64,000 bases of DNA, from NCBI GenBank assembly GCA_965248775.1, contig OZ252150.1, positions 2,604,001 to 2,668,000 of the forward strand, written 5' to 3'. The stretch is from JBHHUI01 sp965248775 (GTDB taxonomy: Bacteria > Chloroflexota > Anaerolineae > Anaerolineales > JBHHUI01). Shown here in pieces: positions 17,651 to 26,370 of the stretch. Position numbers and translations under genes: made by a program. Under the pieces are notes generated by a model. The model was not told the origin of the DNA. It saw only the letters and a program-made list of their open reading frames with translations, and did not search any database. How positions within the stretch are numbered: position 1 is the stretch's first letter; every line of letters begins with the position of its first letter.

Positions 17651-17779
17651 GCCTAACAAAACCTATCAACGCGCAACGGGAAACAAGATTTAAATAGGTG
17701 TCGGTTGAGGCCGTGAAAGTTACAAGACTACAAAGTTTCGTCGCCAATCTTGCCACTAGCGTTATTGGCGGCGTTGGGC
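17651..17779 (+). other. attC-like imperfect palindrome (candidate)
   Basis: The segment starts GCCTAAC (RYYYAAC) at 17651 and ends GTTGGGC (GTTRRRY) at 17773-17779. The two arms are complementary over about 22 bases with mismatches (GCCTAACAAAACCTATCAAC against the reverse complement of the right arm). This is the arrangement and size (129 bp) of an integron attC site downstream of a gene. No integrase gene is in the window, so the identification is tentative. Confidence 0.35.
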
Positions 17780-17854
17780 GGCTTTCCCAAAATTGAATGA
17801 GGCGATTTCAATAAACCTAATAGATGTTACAGTTAGATGATATACAATGTGGGT

Positions 17855-19033
17855 ATGGCAAATCGACAGTTCACTCTCACAGAACAACAGGTAGCCGAAC
17901 TCAATCGAGCGTATGACGCCAGTAAAGACGGTCCGACGCGCACGCGATATCAAGCAGCGCGACTATACGGGAGCGGCTATCCTGTGACCGCGATCACTGA
18001 AATCACAGGCTGTAGTCGGCCGGCATTGATGCTTTGGTGTCGCAACTATCGGGAACACGGTGTTGCCGGTCTGGTCGACAAACGCAAAGGCGGCAACCAT
18101 CGCTCTTTGACACCTGCGCAGGTCGTCGAACTAGGCAGCCGCTTGCACCAGTATACGCCGCAAGACCTGTTTCCCAACGGCAAGCCCTTCTGGACCGCAG
18201 CAGAGTTGCAACACGCTGTGCTTCACTGGTACGGTGTCTCTTATCGCAGCTTGACCTCCTACTACACACTTTTCCACCGGCTCGGTTTTTCCCGCCAGCG
18301 TCCTACGAAGACCTACAAGTCCCGGCGCGAGGTGGCCGTACGCGACTTCGAAGAACAAGTCGAAACCCTTGTCGCGCCCGACAGGGTCGTGAAAAACTGT
18401 TGGATACCGTCCAATGTGCCCCAGAGACCGTGATCTTGGCGGAAGATGAAGCCTCGCTCTACTTGCAACCGACGCTGAGCACGGTCTGGGCGCCACGCGG
18501 CCAAACACCGTTCGCACTTGCCGGGTATCACGATGCTGTCGCACGCGACAAGTGCGGCAGTACGCGGTGCGGTGCGACCCTGGACGTACAAGTACGCACT
18601 TCTATGGCACCTTGAACCTGCACACCCAGCAAGAAATCGTCACGCGCTCAGAAACGATGAACGCTGTTGCCAGCGCCCAGCACTTGGAAGACATTCTCGC
18701 CATAATTCCGGATGTGCCCATCTTGCTATTCTGGGACCGTGCGCCCCCCAGTGCAGTACACACTGGACTGCGTGGCATTATGGGCAAGCCATCAAGGATG
18801 TGTTGGCTGCCAATCCGCGATTGGGGATCGAATACTTCCCGGTAGCGGCTCCCGACCTGAACCCTCAAGAGCAAGTTTGGAAGGCAACGCGTCAAGCTAT
18901 CAGTCACAATCACGTGCTACCACGTCTACCTGAATTAGCCGCCAATTTCGAAACTCATCTGACCACCAACTCATTCCCAAGTTCCTTTCTCCAGCGTTAT
19001 GGCTATGACACCCTTTGTCCAATGTTTAACTGA
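17855..19033 (+). pseudogene. IS630-family transposase, multiply frameshifted
   Basis: The 5' frame from ATG 17855 encodes the HTH region (MANRQFTLTEQQVAELNRAY, ITEITGCSRPALMLWCRNY) through FSRQRPTKTYKSRREVAV. The catalytic DDE elements are spread over different frames: AEDEASLYLQPTLSTVWAP (first Asp), ILLFWDRAP (second Asp) and APDLNPQEQVWKATRQAI (Glu). At least three frame changes, near 18400, 18560 and 18770, separate them, so the gene is dead. An AAGGAGG site just after the stop belongs to the next gene. Clear inverted terminal repeats were not found by eye. Confidence 0.8.
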
Positions 19034-19057
19034 CTTATCTATAAGGAGGTTAATTCA

Positions 19058-19548
19058 ATGTCTAGTTTCTCTACTCAAGTTATTATTGCGGCGTCTGTGG
19101 ACAATGTGTGGGAGCAACTCTCTGATTTTGGCAATATCTGCGAGTGGAACCCAAATAACCGGAAGTCTTATCTGACGAGTGAAACATCGGAAGGGGTGGG
19201 CAATTACGCCGTTGCGACAATGAAGATGGCAACTTCCTTGAAGAAAGTGTTGTGGAATGGGATCCATGTCGTGTGCTTACGATAAGAATCACAGAGACAA
19301 GCCTTCCATTGCAGCGTGCTGACATACGATTCGCGTTGCGTGAAATAGAAAAGGGGACCGCCGTTGAAATTACCACTGACCATGAAGTTTAGTTCGGTTT
19401 GTTCGGCAGACTCCTGAATGCTCTGTTCGTGGAGCGCAAATTCAAGAAAGCGATGGATGTACTCCTGAACGGCCTGAAGAAACGTGTCGAAGGCGGGCAA
19501 CCGGCAACCTCAACCGTGAGCATTCCAACGACGGCACAGACTGTGTGA
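19058..19548 (+). pseudogene. SRPBCC (polyketide cyclase/START-like) family protein
   Basis: The first 65 residues match the SRPBCC lipid-binding fold start (STQVIIAASVDNVWEQLSDF, ICEWNPNNRKSYLTSE). A frameshift near 19250 moves the homologous sequence to another frame (ADIRFALREIEKGTAVEITT), which then meets a TAG at 19391-19393 before FGLFGRLLNALFVERKF. The expected end is TGA 19546-19548. Intact it would be about 163 residues. A strong AAGGAGG site precedes the ATG, so it was once well translated. Function unknown. Confidence 0.7.
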
Positions 19549-19684
19549 AAACTCGGAAGTCCAATTCAATCGTCGGCGGTGGAGCGAGGTGCCGTACCGT
19601 ATAGTTCCGGCGTCACATATCTCGCACTACGGACGCAGATGTAAGCAACACAGAACACCCTAGCCAAGGCGCTAAGTAGTGTAC

Positions 19685-19713
19685 AAAAGGACAGGTTTTG
19701 CACCTGTCCTTTT
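19685..19713 (+). terminator. Rho-independent terminator hairpin
   Basis: AAAAGGACAGG and CCTGTCCTTTT form an 11-bp stem around a TTTTGCA loop, followed by further T residues. It ends the block of small co-directional genes and precedes the SDR gene. Confidence 0.7.
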
Positions 19714-19817
19714 TGATTAAACCTTATCTGCCCTTATGTCCGTTCCTGTCCAGCTCCTATCGTCGTAGAGTAATGGACATCGAACCTCTTCATCACAGAA
19801 AAATAATGGAGCACAAA

Positions 19818-20789
19818 ATGAATAACCAAACAAAAACAGCCCTCGTGACTGGAGCAAATTCTGGCTTCGGTTTCGAATCCGCCGCACAACTCGCTGAGGA
19901 TGGATATGGTCGTATCATCCTAGCCACGCGCACAATGGAGAAAGCTGAACTCGCTAAAGAACAGCTAATTCAGCGCACGGGAAAGCATATTTTTGAGGGC
20001 TTGGCTGTTGACTTGTCAGAACCCAAGTCTGCTCAGAAGGCTGTCGATATGCTCGATAAAGAACACTTTCAGATTGATGTTTTAATTCTGAATGCCGGAA
20101 TGAATACCGGGCCGAAACCTGTCTACAACTCCGATGGAGTAGAGCTAACGTTCGCATCCCAGCTTATTGGTCATCAAATCATAACCATGCGCCTGCTCGC
20201 TGAACAACGTCTCTCGAAAGGTGCCCGCATTGTCATCGCAGGCTCCGAAGGTGCTCGTGGCAATGTGCCGGGTATGAACATTCCCGACTTCGATGCCTTT
20301 GCTCAAGAGCATTTCGATGGGGATATGGAAGCGGCTCTAACAACCATCGCCAAAGTACAATCACCCTACAAATACAATCCTATGAATGCCTACGTAACCG
20401 CTAAAGTCTATGTCGCGTGGTGGGCAGCCGCGCTGTCACGGAAATTGCCTAAAGGTATTACAGTCAATGCGGTTTCGCCGGGTAGTGTATCCGCTACAAA
20501 TTGGGCACGAAATGCGCCATTGCCGCTGAAAATTTTCATGTCAGGTGTAATGTCTCCGGTGCTTCGCCTGTTTGGCCAGGCGGGGACAGTATCGCAAGCT
20601 GCCCGTCGCTATCTGGACGCTGCCAACTTCGACGATAAAACGACGGGGAAATTCTTTGCCTCCCCACCTGGTAAAGGAGTTGGCAAGTTGGAAGAGCAGA
20701 AAGAAGCACACTTCTTCGAGCAGAAAAGTCAGGAAGCAAGTTGGAATGTAATTTCTCGTCTGGCAGGTATTGCTTATCCGACGGCATAA
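19818..20789 (+). CDS. short-chain dehydrogenase/reductase (SDR)
   Basis: 323 residues from ATG 19818, chosen because the cofactor-binding segment TALVTGANSGFGFESAAQLA starts at once and a GGAG lies upstream; earlier ATGs only add basic residues. Classic SDR marks are TGxxxGxG, LILNAGMNTGPK (NAG), a Ser in IVIAGSEGAR, and the catalytic YxxxK in MNAYVTAKVYVAW. An approximately 30-residue insert between the Ser and Tyr (PDFDAFAQEHFDGDMEAAL) and a C-terminal extension set it apart from short SDRs. Substrate unknown. It stands behind a terminator, alone on this strand. Confidence 0.88.
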   Translation: MNNQTKTALVTGANSGFGFESAAQLAEDGYGRIILATRTMEKAELAKEQLIQRTGKHIFEGLAVDLSEPKSAQKAVDMLDKEHFQIDVLILNAGMNTGPKPVYNSDGVELTFASQLIGHQIITMRLLAEQRLSKGARIVIAGSEGARGNVPGMNIPDFDAFAQEHFDGDMEAALTTIAKVQSPYKYNPMNAYVTAKVYVAWWAAALSRKLPKGITVNAVSPGSVSATNWARNAPLPLKIFMSGVMSPVLRLFGQAGTVSQAARRYLDAANFDDKTTGKFFASPPGKGVGKLEEQKEAHFFEQKSQEASWNVISRLAGIAYPTA

Positions 20790-20856
20790 TCAGGTTGATT
20801 ACGGATTCGAATCAGTTCTGAGCTCATAGCAACGTCTGGTAAATCAGATGACTTGA

Positions 20857-20985
20857 TTCAATGAAGAAACCAAGCAGAGGCGTATCGGCGAGCTTTTACC
20901 GGCAACCAACGATTTTATGGATTTGCTGGAAACAGAACTACATCGTCAGGATGCCCTGAACGCAGTGTGCGTGCCGTCTGCTTAG
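20857..20985 (+). pseudogene. unrecognised C-terminal coding remnant
   Basis: An open stretch without start reads EETKQRRIGELLPATNDFMD then LLETELHRQDALNAVCVPSA before TAG 20983-20985. It looks like the end of a real protein but I cannot place it in a family. It separates the SDR from the DinB gene. Confidence 0.25.
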
Positions 20986-21045
20986 GATGTGGTCCGGGAG
21001 CGAGCGTACACTGACAAATGCTGCCCCGACTCAAGCTCTGTAGAA

Positions 21046-21555
21046 TTAATGCGGTTCATAAGGGGCTTCCAGATCGATACTGCCCACGAACTCAGGAAGG
21101 TTTGCGTTACCGAGCATCTGTCGGATCGCCATGCTCTCGCCGGTGTGGTGCCAGTAATGATAGATTACGCGCAGCATCGAAGATCCAGCTGTGTAGTTGG
21201 CTCTAGACTTGTCGTCCGCGACTATTGGCGCTTTGAACTTCGTGGTAGTCAGGGTATCGAGAAATGGATCTGTGGCCTTGGTGACAATGTGCCAGGCTTT
21301 CCACATGTCTTCAAGGAGCGGGGTGTGAGCCGAACAACCGTAGCAGAATTTTTCGTTGAGTTCCGGCAAAAGTACATCACCTTGCATAAGTTCGAGAAAA
21401 TAGCGTTGCTCCTGCCAAGCGAGATGACCGATGATCCAGCTGATGCAATTCATCGGCAGAAAGCGCTGCCGCGCGTCAGGATCGGAGAGTCCTTCCAAAG
21501 CGCGCTTGAATTCGCGGCGCGTGAAACGTAATTGTGATACGAGGGGATGAGACAT
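21046..21555 (-). CDS. DinB-family (DinB_2) protein
   Basis: 169 residues forming the four-helix DinB/YfiT-type bundle. Candidate metal-binding His residues appear as ISWIIGHLAWQEQRY near residue 42 and in IYHYWHHTGESMAIRQ near residue 135, the positions usual for the fold. Family members include thiol-dependent transferases and damage-induced proteins of unknown activity. The gene is convergent with the SDR remnant region. Start ATG 21555. Confidence 0.85.
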   Translation of the reverse strand: MSHPLVSQLRFTRREFKRALEGLSDPDARQRFLPMNCISWIIGHLAWQEQRYFLELMQGDVLLPELNEKFCYGCSAHTPLLEDMWKAWHIVTKATDPFLDTLTTTKFKAPIVADDKSRANYTAGSSMLRVIYHYWHHTGESMAIRQMLGNANLPEFVGSIDLEAPYEPH

Positions 21556-21963
21556 ATGTTTTCCACCTATCGGATGAGAATAGGTTGAGGAGCTTCGCAG
21601 ATAAACGCTGACTCGGCTCGAAATTGGCGTTCCTCTACGTTTGTCCTCGTCCTGCCAACTACGACGTACCTGTCCTTATTTTTCAGCGTTTAAACGCCAA
21701 CGAAAGCACGATAGAAATCAGACACACGCCAGCGTCCTTCCTCACCGAGGGGATGCGCCGGATTGTAGCATGACGACTTCTCATAAAGAGTTTGAGTGAT
21801 TTAACCAGATCCAATGGTGTTACTCTCTAATTTGTGAAGCTTGTCGCGTCGAATAGAAAGCATAGATTATACGAACGACTTACACTCAGATTGGTATAAA
21901 TCTAGATGTACCATTTTGAACTGAACAGATAATGAGATTACATCAATTTGTTGAGATATTGAG
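21556..21963. other. 408-bp intergenic region, no gene seen
   Basis: It lies between the divergent DinB and LysM-phosphatase genes. It is AT-richer towards 21963 and probably holds both promoters. No convincing small ORF, RNA gene or strong hairpin was found by eye. Confidence 0.4.
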
Positions 21964-23265
21964 ATGAGAGAAAAGCTAATAAATTTGGGTCGCTTCAATC
22001 TGTCAATCTTTGTAGCCCTGCTGCTGGTTGTCGCAAGCGCTCCACCGGCAGCTGCGCAAGGCGAATGCAGCTCGATCTACCAGGTGCGCGCTGGCGACAC
22101 GCTGACGCGCATTGCGCGCAGCTGCGCTACAACAGTCAACGCGCTCCAGGCGGCGAACGGACTGACCGGCGATCTAATCTTCGTTGGTCAGGTTCTGCAA
22201 ATCCCGGGCGGGTCGGCGATCTCCTCCACAGCGACCAGCCCCAGCGCGTGCGCCTCACCGTTTACGGTTCGCGCTGGTGATACGCTGACTCGCATTGCCC
22301 TGCGTTGTGCCACTACAGTGCAAGCCATACAGATCGCGAACGGTATAAAGGGTGATCTGATTTACGTCGGACAGCAGCTCCTTCTACCGGGGATCACGGC
22401 GCAAGCCTCCCCAGAAAGCGCAGCGCATCTGTCGAAAGTCGTGATCGTCGTCGTGGACGGCTGGCGCTACGAGGACACCTATGGCGATTCGACTCATCAG
22501 AATATCCCACGCATTTGGAACGACCTGCGAACGCTGGGCACATGGCATACACGTATTTACAACTTCGGCCTGACGTCGACTGCGCCGGGTCACGCCGCTA
22601 TCCTGGGTGGTGTCTGGCAGCCGATCCCCAACGACGGCAGCGGGCGGCCCACGCATCCGACACTGTTCGAATACTTCCGACAACAGACCGGCGCGCTGCC
22701 CATAGACACCGCTTTGGTGTTCACCGGCACCCTTGCCGGCAAAGCTGCCCATTGGGCCTACAGCACCGCCGCCGGATACGGCTCCGAATTCGGCGCGCTT
22801 TCCTACAATATACTCGGCGCGGATTTTGACGATCTGGCCGTTCTCAACGTTGCCCGCGCTGCGCTGGCGCAGCATCCGCGCCTGGTCATGATTGCGTTTC
22901 CCGCCGTGGACGAGTGGGCGCACACCGGAAACTTTGACGCATACCTGCGAGCCATCCGCACTATGGATGGCGTTATCTGGCAGCTTTGGAATGCCTTACA
23001 AGCCGATCCGTTTTATGCGGCACAGACGACGCTTTTTGTCACTAATGACCACGGCCGCCGCCTGGACGACTTTACAACCCATGGCGGTACGAGTGAGAGC
23101 GAGCAACATGTTACGCTGCTCACGCTTGGCCCACGCACGCCTGCAGACGTCACGGTGTCCAGCTTGCACACCCTACGCGACATCGCTCCGACGGTCGGCC
23201 AGTTGATGGGCTTCTCCACGCCGTTCGCAGAGGGCGACGTGATGTGGGATTTGATCAGCCAGTGA
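21964..23265 (+). CDS. secreted protein: two LysM domains plus alkaline-phosphatase-superfamily domain
   Basis: 433 residues. Residues 1-32 are a signal peptide (SIFVALLLVVASAPPAAAQG). Two LysM modules follow, about 37-82 (YQVRAGDTLTRIARSCATTV) and about 97-142 (FTVRAGDTLTRIALRCATTV), separated by a Ser/Thr/Pro linker; LysM binds peptidoglycan or chitin-like glycans. From about residue 157 the phosphodiesterase/sulfatase fold reads VVIVVVDGWRYEDTYGDS (metal Asp), TSTAPGHAAILGGVW with the Thr/Ser nucleophile region, PAVDEWAHTGNF (Asp/His) and FVTNDHGRRLDD (Asp-His). It therefore probably hydrolyses a phosphate or sulfate ester at the cell surface. No lipobox seen. Confidence 0.87.
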   Translation: MREKLINLGRFNLSIFVALLLVVASAPPAAAQGECSSIYQVRAGDTLTRIARSCATTVNALQAANGLTGDLIFVGQVLQIPGGSAISSTATSPSACASPFTVRAGDTLTRIALRCATTVQAIQIANGIKGDLIYVGQQLLLPGITAQASPESAAHLSKVVIVVVDGWRYEDTYGDSTHQNIPRIWNDLRTLGTWHTRIYNFGLTSTAPGHAAILGGVWQPIPNDGSGRPTHPTLFEYFRQQTGALPIDTALVFTGTLAGKAAHWAYSTAAGYGSEFGALSYNILGADFDDLAVLNVARAALAQHPRLVMIAFPAVDEWAHTGNFDAYLRAIRTMDGVIWQLWNALQADPFYAAQTTLFVTNDHGRRLDDFTTHGGTSESEQHVTLLTLGPRTPADVTVSSLHTLRDIAPTVGQLMGFSTPFAEGDVMWDLISQ

Positions 23266-23498
23266 GATGAACGCTGGTATAAGCACTGACTAAGTCGGCA
23301 GAAGATTCCACTGAGTTTGGAATAATCGTTCCTGCTGCTTGCCCTGCTAGCCCCTGCGCTCGTCCCGTGTGAATGCAGCGCCTGCTTCACATTTCGCCCT
23401 TGTCAGTAGTTTTCTGCGTCCGATTTTAGAATTTGCCCCAAGACTGCAATTCAAGCCTCTGTAGCAGCGCCAGATATTCCAAAGTACAATCGAATTAA

Positions 23499-25700
23499 AT
23501 GTATACGGCACCTGAAAATATTGGTCGCTACGAAGTTGATCGGGAGATCACTCGGGGCGGTATGGCGGTGGTGTACTTGGCGCGCGATCCACTCACAAAG
23601 CGCCAGGTTGCCATCAAAGTGATCCCTCGCCAATTCACCTCCGATCCCGAATTGCGCGTCCGCTTCCAGCGTGAAGCCGAGGCCGTCGCCGCACTCGAAC
23701 ATCCGGCGATTGTGCCAATATATGATCTCGGCGACCACGATGGGCAGCCCTTCATTGTCATGCGTTACATGGTGGGTGGTTCGCTGGTGGACAAACTGGA
23801 AGGGGGCGCGCTTCTGCTTCCCTATATGGCGAGGATATTAACGCGTCTGGCTTGGGCGCTCGACCAGGCACACGCGCGCGGCATCTTCCACCGCGATATT
23901 AAGCCCGGCAATGTGTTGTTTGATGCAGGCGGTGAAGCCTATCTGTCTGATTTCGGTATTGTTAAGATGAGCGAGGCAAGTATTGCGCTCACGGGGGAGG
24001 CGCTCATCGGGACTCCGGCATACATGAGCCCGGAACAAGTGCGGGGGGAAATGGACTTGGATGGCCGTATCGATGTCTACTCCTTAGGCATTCTCCTATT
24101 CGAGATGCTGACCGGTGAGCTTCCGTACAATGCAGACACGCCAATGAAATTGGCGCTTGAGCACCTCGGGACACCCGTGCCAAATATCCTCGAAGTTAAA
24201 CCAGGTACTCCTGCGGGACTGGGCAGCATCATCGAGCAGTCTCTGGCCAAAGTCCGAGACGAAAGATATTCAACGCCCGGTGAATTGGCACACGCTTTCG
24301 CAGACGCGGTCGGTTATCGGCAGACTGGGCTGCGCCGTGCCACACCCGTCCAACAAAGGGTCACCAACCCAAAAGCGGACACGCCAGATACGCTGCAGGA
24401 TATAACATTACAACGCGGACAAATTCAGGGGATTCAATCACCAACTCGTCCGCGCGCAGCGACTGAGCCGGACGTAACCCCGCCGATTCGAGAGGGGGAT
24501 CGGCGCATAGAGCCTCAGGCCCCACTGCCCGGCGAGACGCGGCGCAGGATATCACCCTGGAGATTTGTATTGGGCGGATTAGTTGCCGCATGTCTGCTGA
24601 TTGTTTCGGTTATCGCTGGCGCGCGGTTTATTCCAAGCTCCTGGAATGTTCTGGGACTTTTGAGCGCAGTTCCCACGGATACGGCGACCTCGAATCCGGG
24701 CCAAGTGGCACTAGCCGTAGTAACCGATGCAGTGCCCACGTCAAGCGCGACCCCAACTCCAATCCCAACATTAACCCCAACGCCAACCGCACCACATCCA
24801 GTCGACGTGACTGGGTCGCCAACCGCTACGATCACCCCAACACCAAGCATAACGCCGTTCCCAAGCTCGATAATCAGTGCCGATGGTGCAACGATGATCT
24901 TGATCCCAGATGGGCCGTTCGATATGGGTGGTGATGCCGACATCGCACTGGGGGAATGTCAGCGCCTCTTTAATGCCAACGATTGCGAACGGGTATGGTT
25001 CGAGGCCGAAGAGCCGATCCACACAGTCACGTTAGATGGGTTCTACATTGACCAATACGAAGTGACGAATTTGCAATACGCTGCCTTTCTCAATGATCAG
25101 GGAAATCTCAGTACGGCGGGCATACTCTCGCTGCACGTGGGCGATTTGGATGAAGCGCGTCTTATCCCGGGCAATGAGTGGCAGCCGCGCGCAGGTTATG
25201 TGGATCACCCCGTGGCGCGGGTGAGCTGGTATGGCGCTGGCGCGTATTGCGAATGGCGCGGAGATCGGCTACCCTCAGAGGCCGAATGGGAAAAGGCTGC
25301 CCGCGGAAACGACGGACGGCAATATCCTTGGGGCGATACCTTTGTGGGGAATTATGTGAATTCGTGCGACAGCTTTTGCGGCGGCACGACCGCATACGCC
25401 GATGGATTTATCGATACTGCGCCAGTCGGTTCTTTCTCAGAAGGGGTGAGCCCATACGGGATTTACGATATGGCCGGAAATGTCTGGGAATGGGTCGAGG
25501 ATTGGTTCGATGGAAATTTCTATCGAGGCTCGCCTGCCGAGAATCCCACCGGGCCTGCTTCCGGTGAATTCCGTGTTGCGAGTGGAGGTGGCTGGTCACA
25601 TCTTGGCTATATCATGCGCGCTCCCTACCGATTTTCGTTTCACCCCTCAGCATCAGGCGACAATATCGGCTTTCGTTGTGCACGTACAGTAGTCCCCTAA
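23499..25700 (+). CDS. membrane Ser/Thr protein kinase with extracellular FGE-sulfatase domain
   Basis: 733 residues. The cytoplasmic kinase domain (8-280) has the Gly loop GGMAVVY, Lys40 in VAIKV, HRDIKPGN at 131, DFG at 151 and GTPAYMSPEQ at 171, so it should be active. A hydrophobic helix near 350-375 (FVLGGLVAACLLIVSVIAGA) spans the membrane and a Thr/Pro-rich linker follows. The C-terminal 260 residues form a formylglycine-generating-enzyme-like fold (FDMGGDADIALGE, YIDQYEVTNLQYAAFL, RLPSEAEWEKAARG, YDMAGNVWEWVEDWF). Such domains often serve as sensors or binding modules rather than enzymes when fused to kinases. No conserved operon partner is adjacent. Confidence 0.92.
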   Translation: MYTAPENIGRYEVDREITRGGMAVVYLARDPLTKRQVAIKVIPRQFTSDPELRVRFQREAEAVAALEHPAIVPIYDLGDHDGQPFIVMRYMVGGSLVDKLEGGALLLPYMARILTRLAWALDQAHARGIFHRDIKPGNVLFDAGGEAYLSDFGIVKMSEASIALTGEALIGTPAYMSPEQVRGEMDLDGRIDVYSLGILLFEMLTGELPYNADTPMKLALEHLGTPVPNILEVKPGTPAGLGSIIEQSLAKVRDERYSTPGELAHAFADAVGYRQTGLRRATPVQQRVTNPKADTPDTLQDITLQRGQIQGIQSPTRPRAATEPDVTPPIREGDRRIEPQAPLPGETRRRISPWRFVLGGLVAACLLIVSVIAGARFIPSSWNVLGLLSAVPTDTATSNPGQVALAVVTDAVPTSSATPTPIPTLTPTPTAPHPVDVTGSPTATITPTPSITPFPSSIISADGATMILIPDGPFDMGGDADIALGECQRLFNANDCERVWFEAEEPIHTVTLDGFYIDQYEVTNLQYAAFLNDQGNLSTAGILSLHVGDLDEARLIPGNEWQPRAGYVDHPVARVSWYGAGAYCEWRGDRLPSEAEWEKAARGNDGRQYPWGDTFVGNYVNSCDSFCGGTTAYADGFIDTAPVGSFSEGVSPYGIYDMAGNVWEWVEDWFDGNFYRGSPAENPTGPASGEFRVASGGGWSHLGYIMRAPYRFSFHPSASGDNIGFRCARTVVP

Positions 25701-25730
25701 ATTTCTCCGCTCAAGCCGAAGGCCTGCCCT

Positions 25731-26125
25731 TTGACCCGCATTACGCGTAGCATTCACATTTTGCTGCTTGACATTCAACACGGTATCTTTGTGGATAGTG
25801 CAGATACAAATCCGCTCACCTTAGAAGATACATTCACCGTTATGGGGGCTATATTTTTTGGTCTGGAGTTTGACACAGGTGGCCCATGGAGTAAAAGAGT
25901 AGGACGTTCTGTTGTGGGCATGATTGGAGTTCTTATTTTGTGGCGAGGTTTAGGTTATCTGCTGGGTTTATTAGCCCACACGATACTTTACTGGCGTATT
26001 CGCTCCGGTATATTCGCTACACCTTAATTGGGGGCTGGATTGCAGCTTTGGCCCCTATGCTATTTATACGCATGGGGCTGTCTAAATCCATCTCGCCTAT
26101 TTATCAGCACTCTATTGGGACATGA
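25731..26125 (+). pseudogene. C-terminal remnant of a PAP2-like membrane protein (uncertain)
   Basis: From about 25809 the sequence reads LEDTFTVMGAIFFGLEFDTG then RSVVGMIGVLILWRGLGYLL. After a frameshift near 25985 it continues YIRYTLIGGWIAALAPMLFI. Together these look like the last three membrane helices of a PAP2-type phosphatase of Chloroflexota (family recognition from memory). The catalytic N-terminal part is absent. The stretch is convergent with the GH99-like gene. Confidence 0.45.
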
Positions 26126-26261
26126 CCGCCGTTTGTGTTTGACCGGCTGTCCATTTTGCTGGCATTTCCAACGTAAACCCAACTCGCAATGCTAAAATCT
26201 CTAGCAATATTGGGTCGCTGCGTCCATGCAGGGAATACTGATGGGTAGGGGAGATATAGTC

Positions 26262-26370
26262 GCTGTTCGGCGCGCGTTTTGTCGCTATAGCGTATCTGGT
26301 ACACGTTGATGCCAAGCCGCGCTACGTATGCCGCTACCGCCTCAGTCTCGCGCCGGCCGTGTTCGCTCAT
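26262..26370 (-). pseudogene. SixA-like histidine phosphatase fragment
   Basis: The minus-strand codons from 26370 read SEHGRRETEAVAAYVARLGI then NVYQIRYSDKTRAEQ. This is the helix after the RHG motif and the start of the second catalytic segment of SixA-type phosphatases. The RHG motif that should precede it and everything after TRAEQ are missing, so only about 36 residues survive, abutting the GH99-like gene's 3' end. Confidence 0.5.

Noticed and set aside
26104..26370. An independent 88-residue minus-strand gene
   Set aside because: Only the first 36 residues resemble SixA-type phosphatases and the catalytic RHG motif is missing; the rest has no family character.
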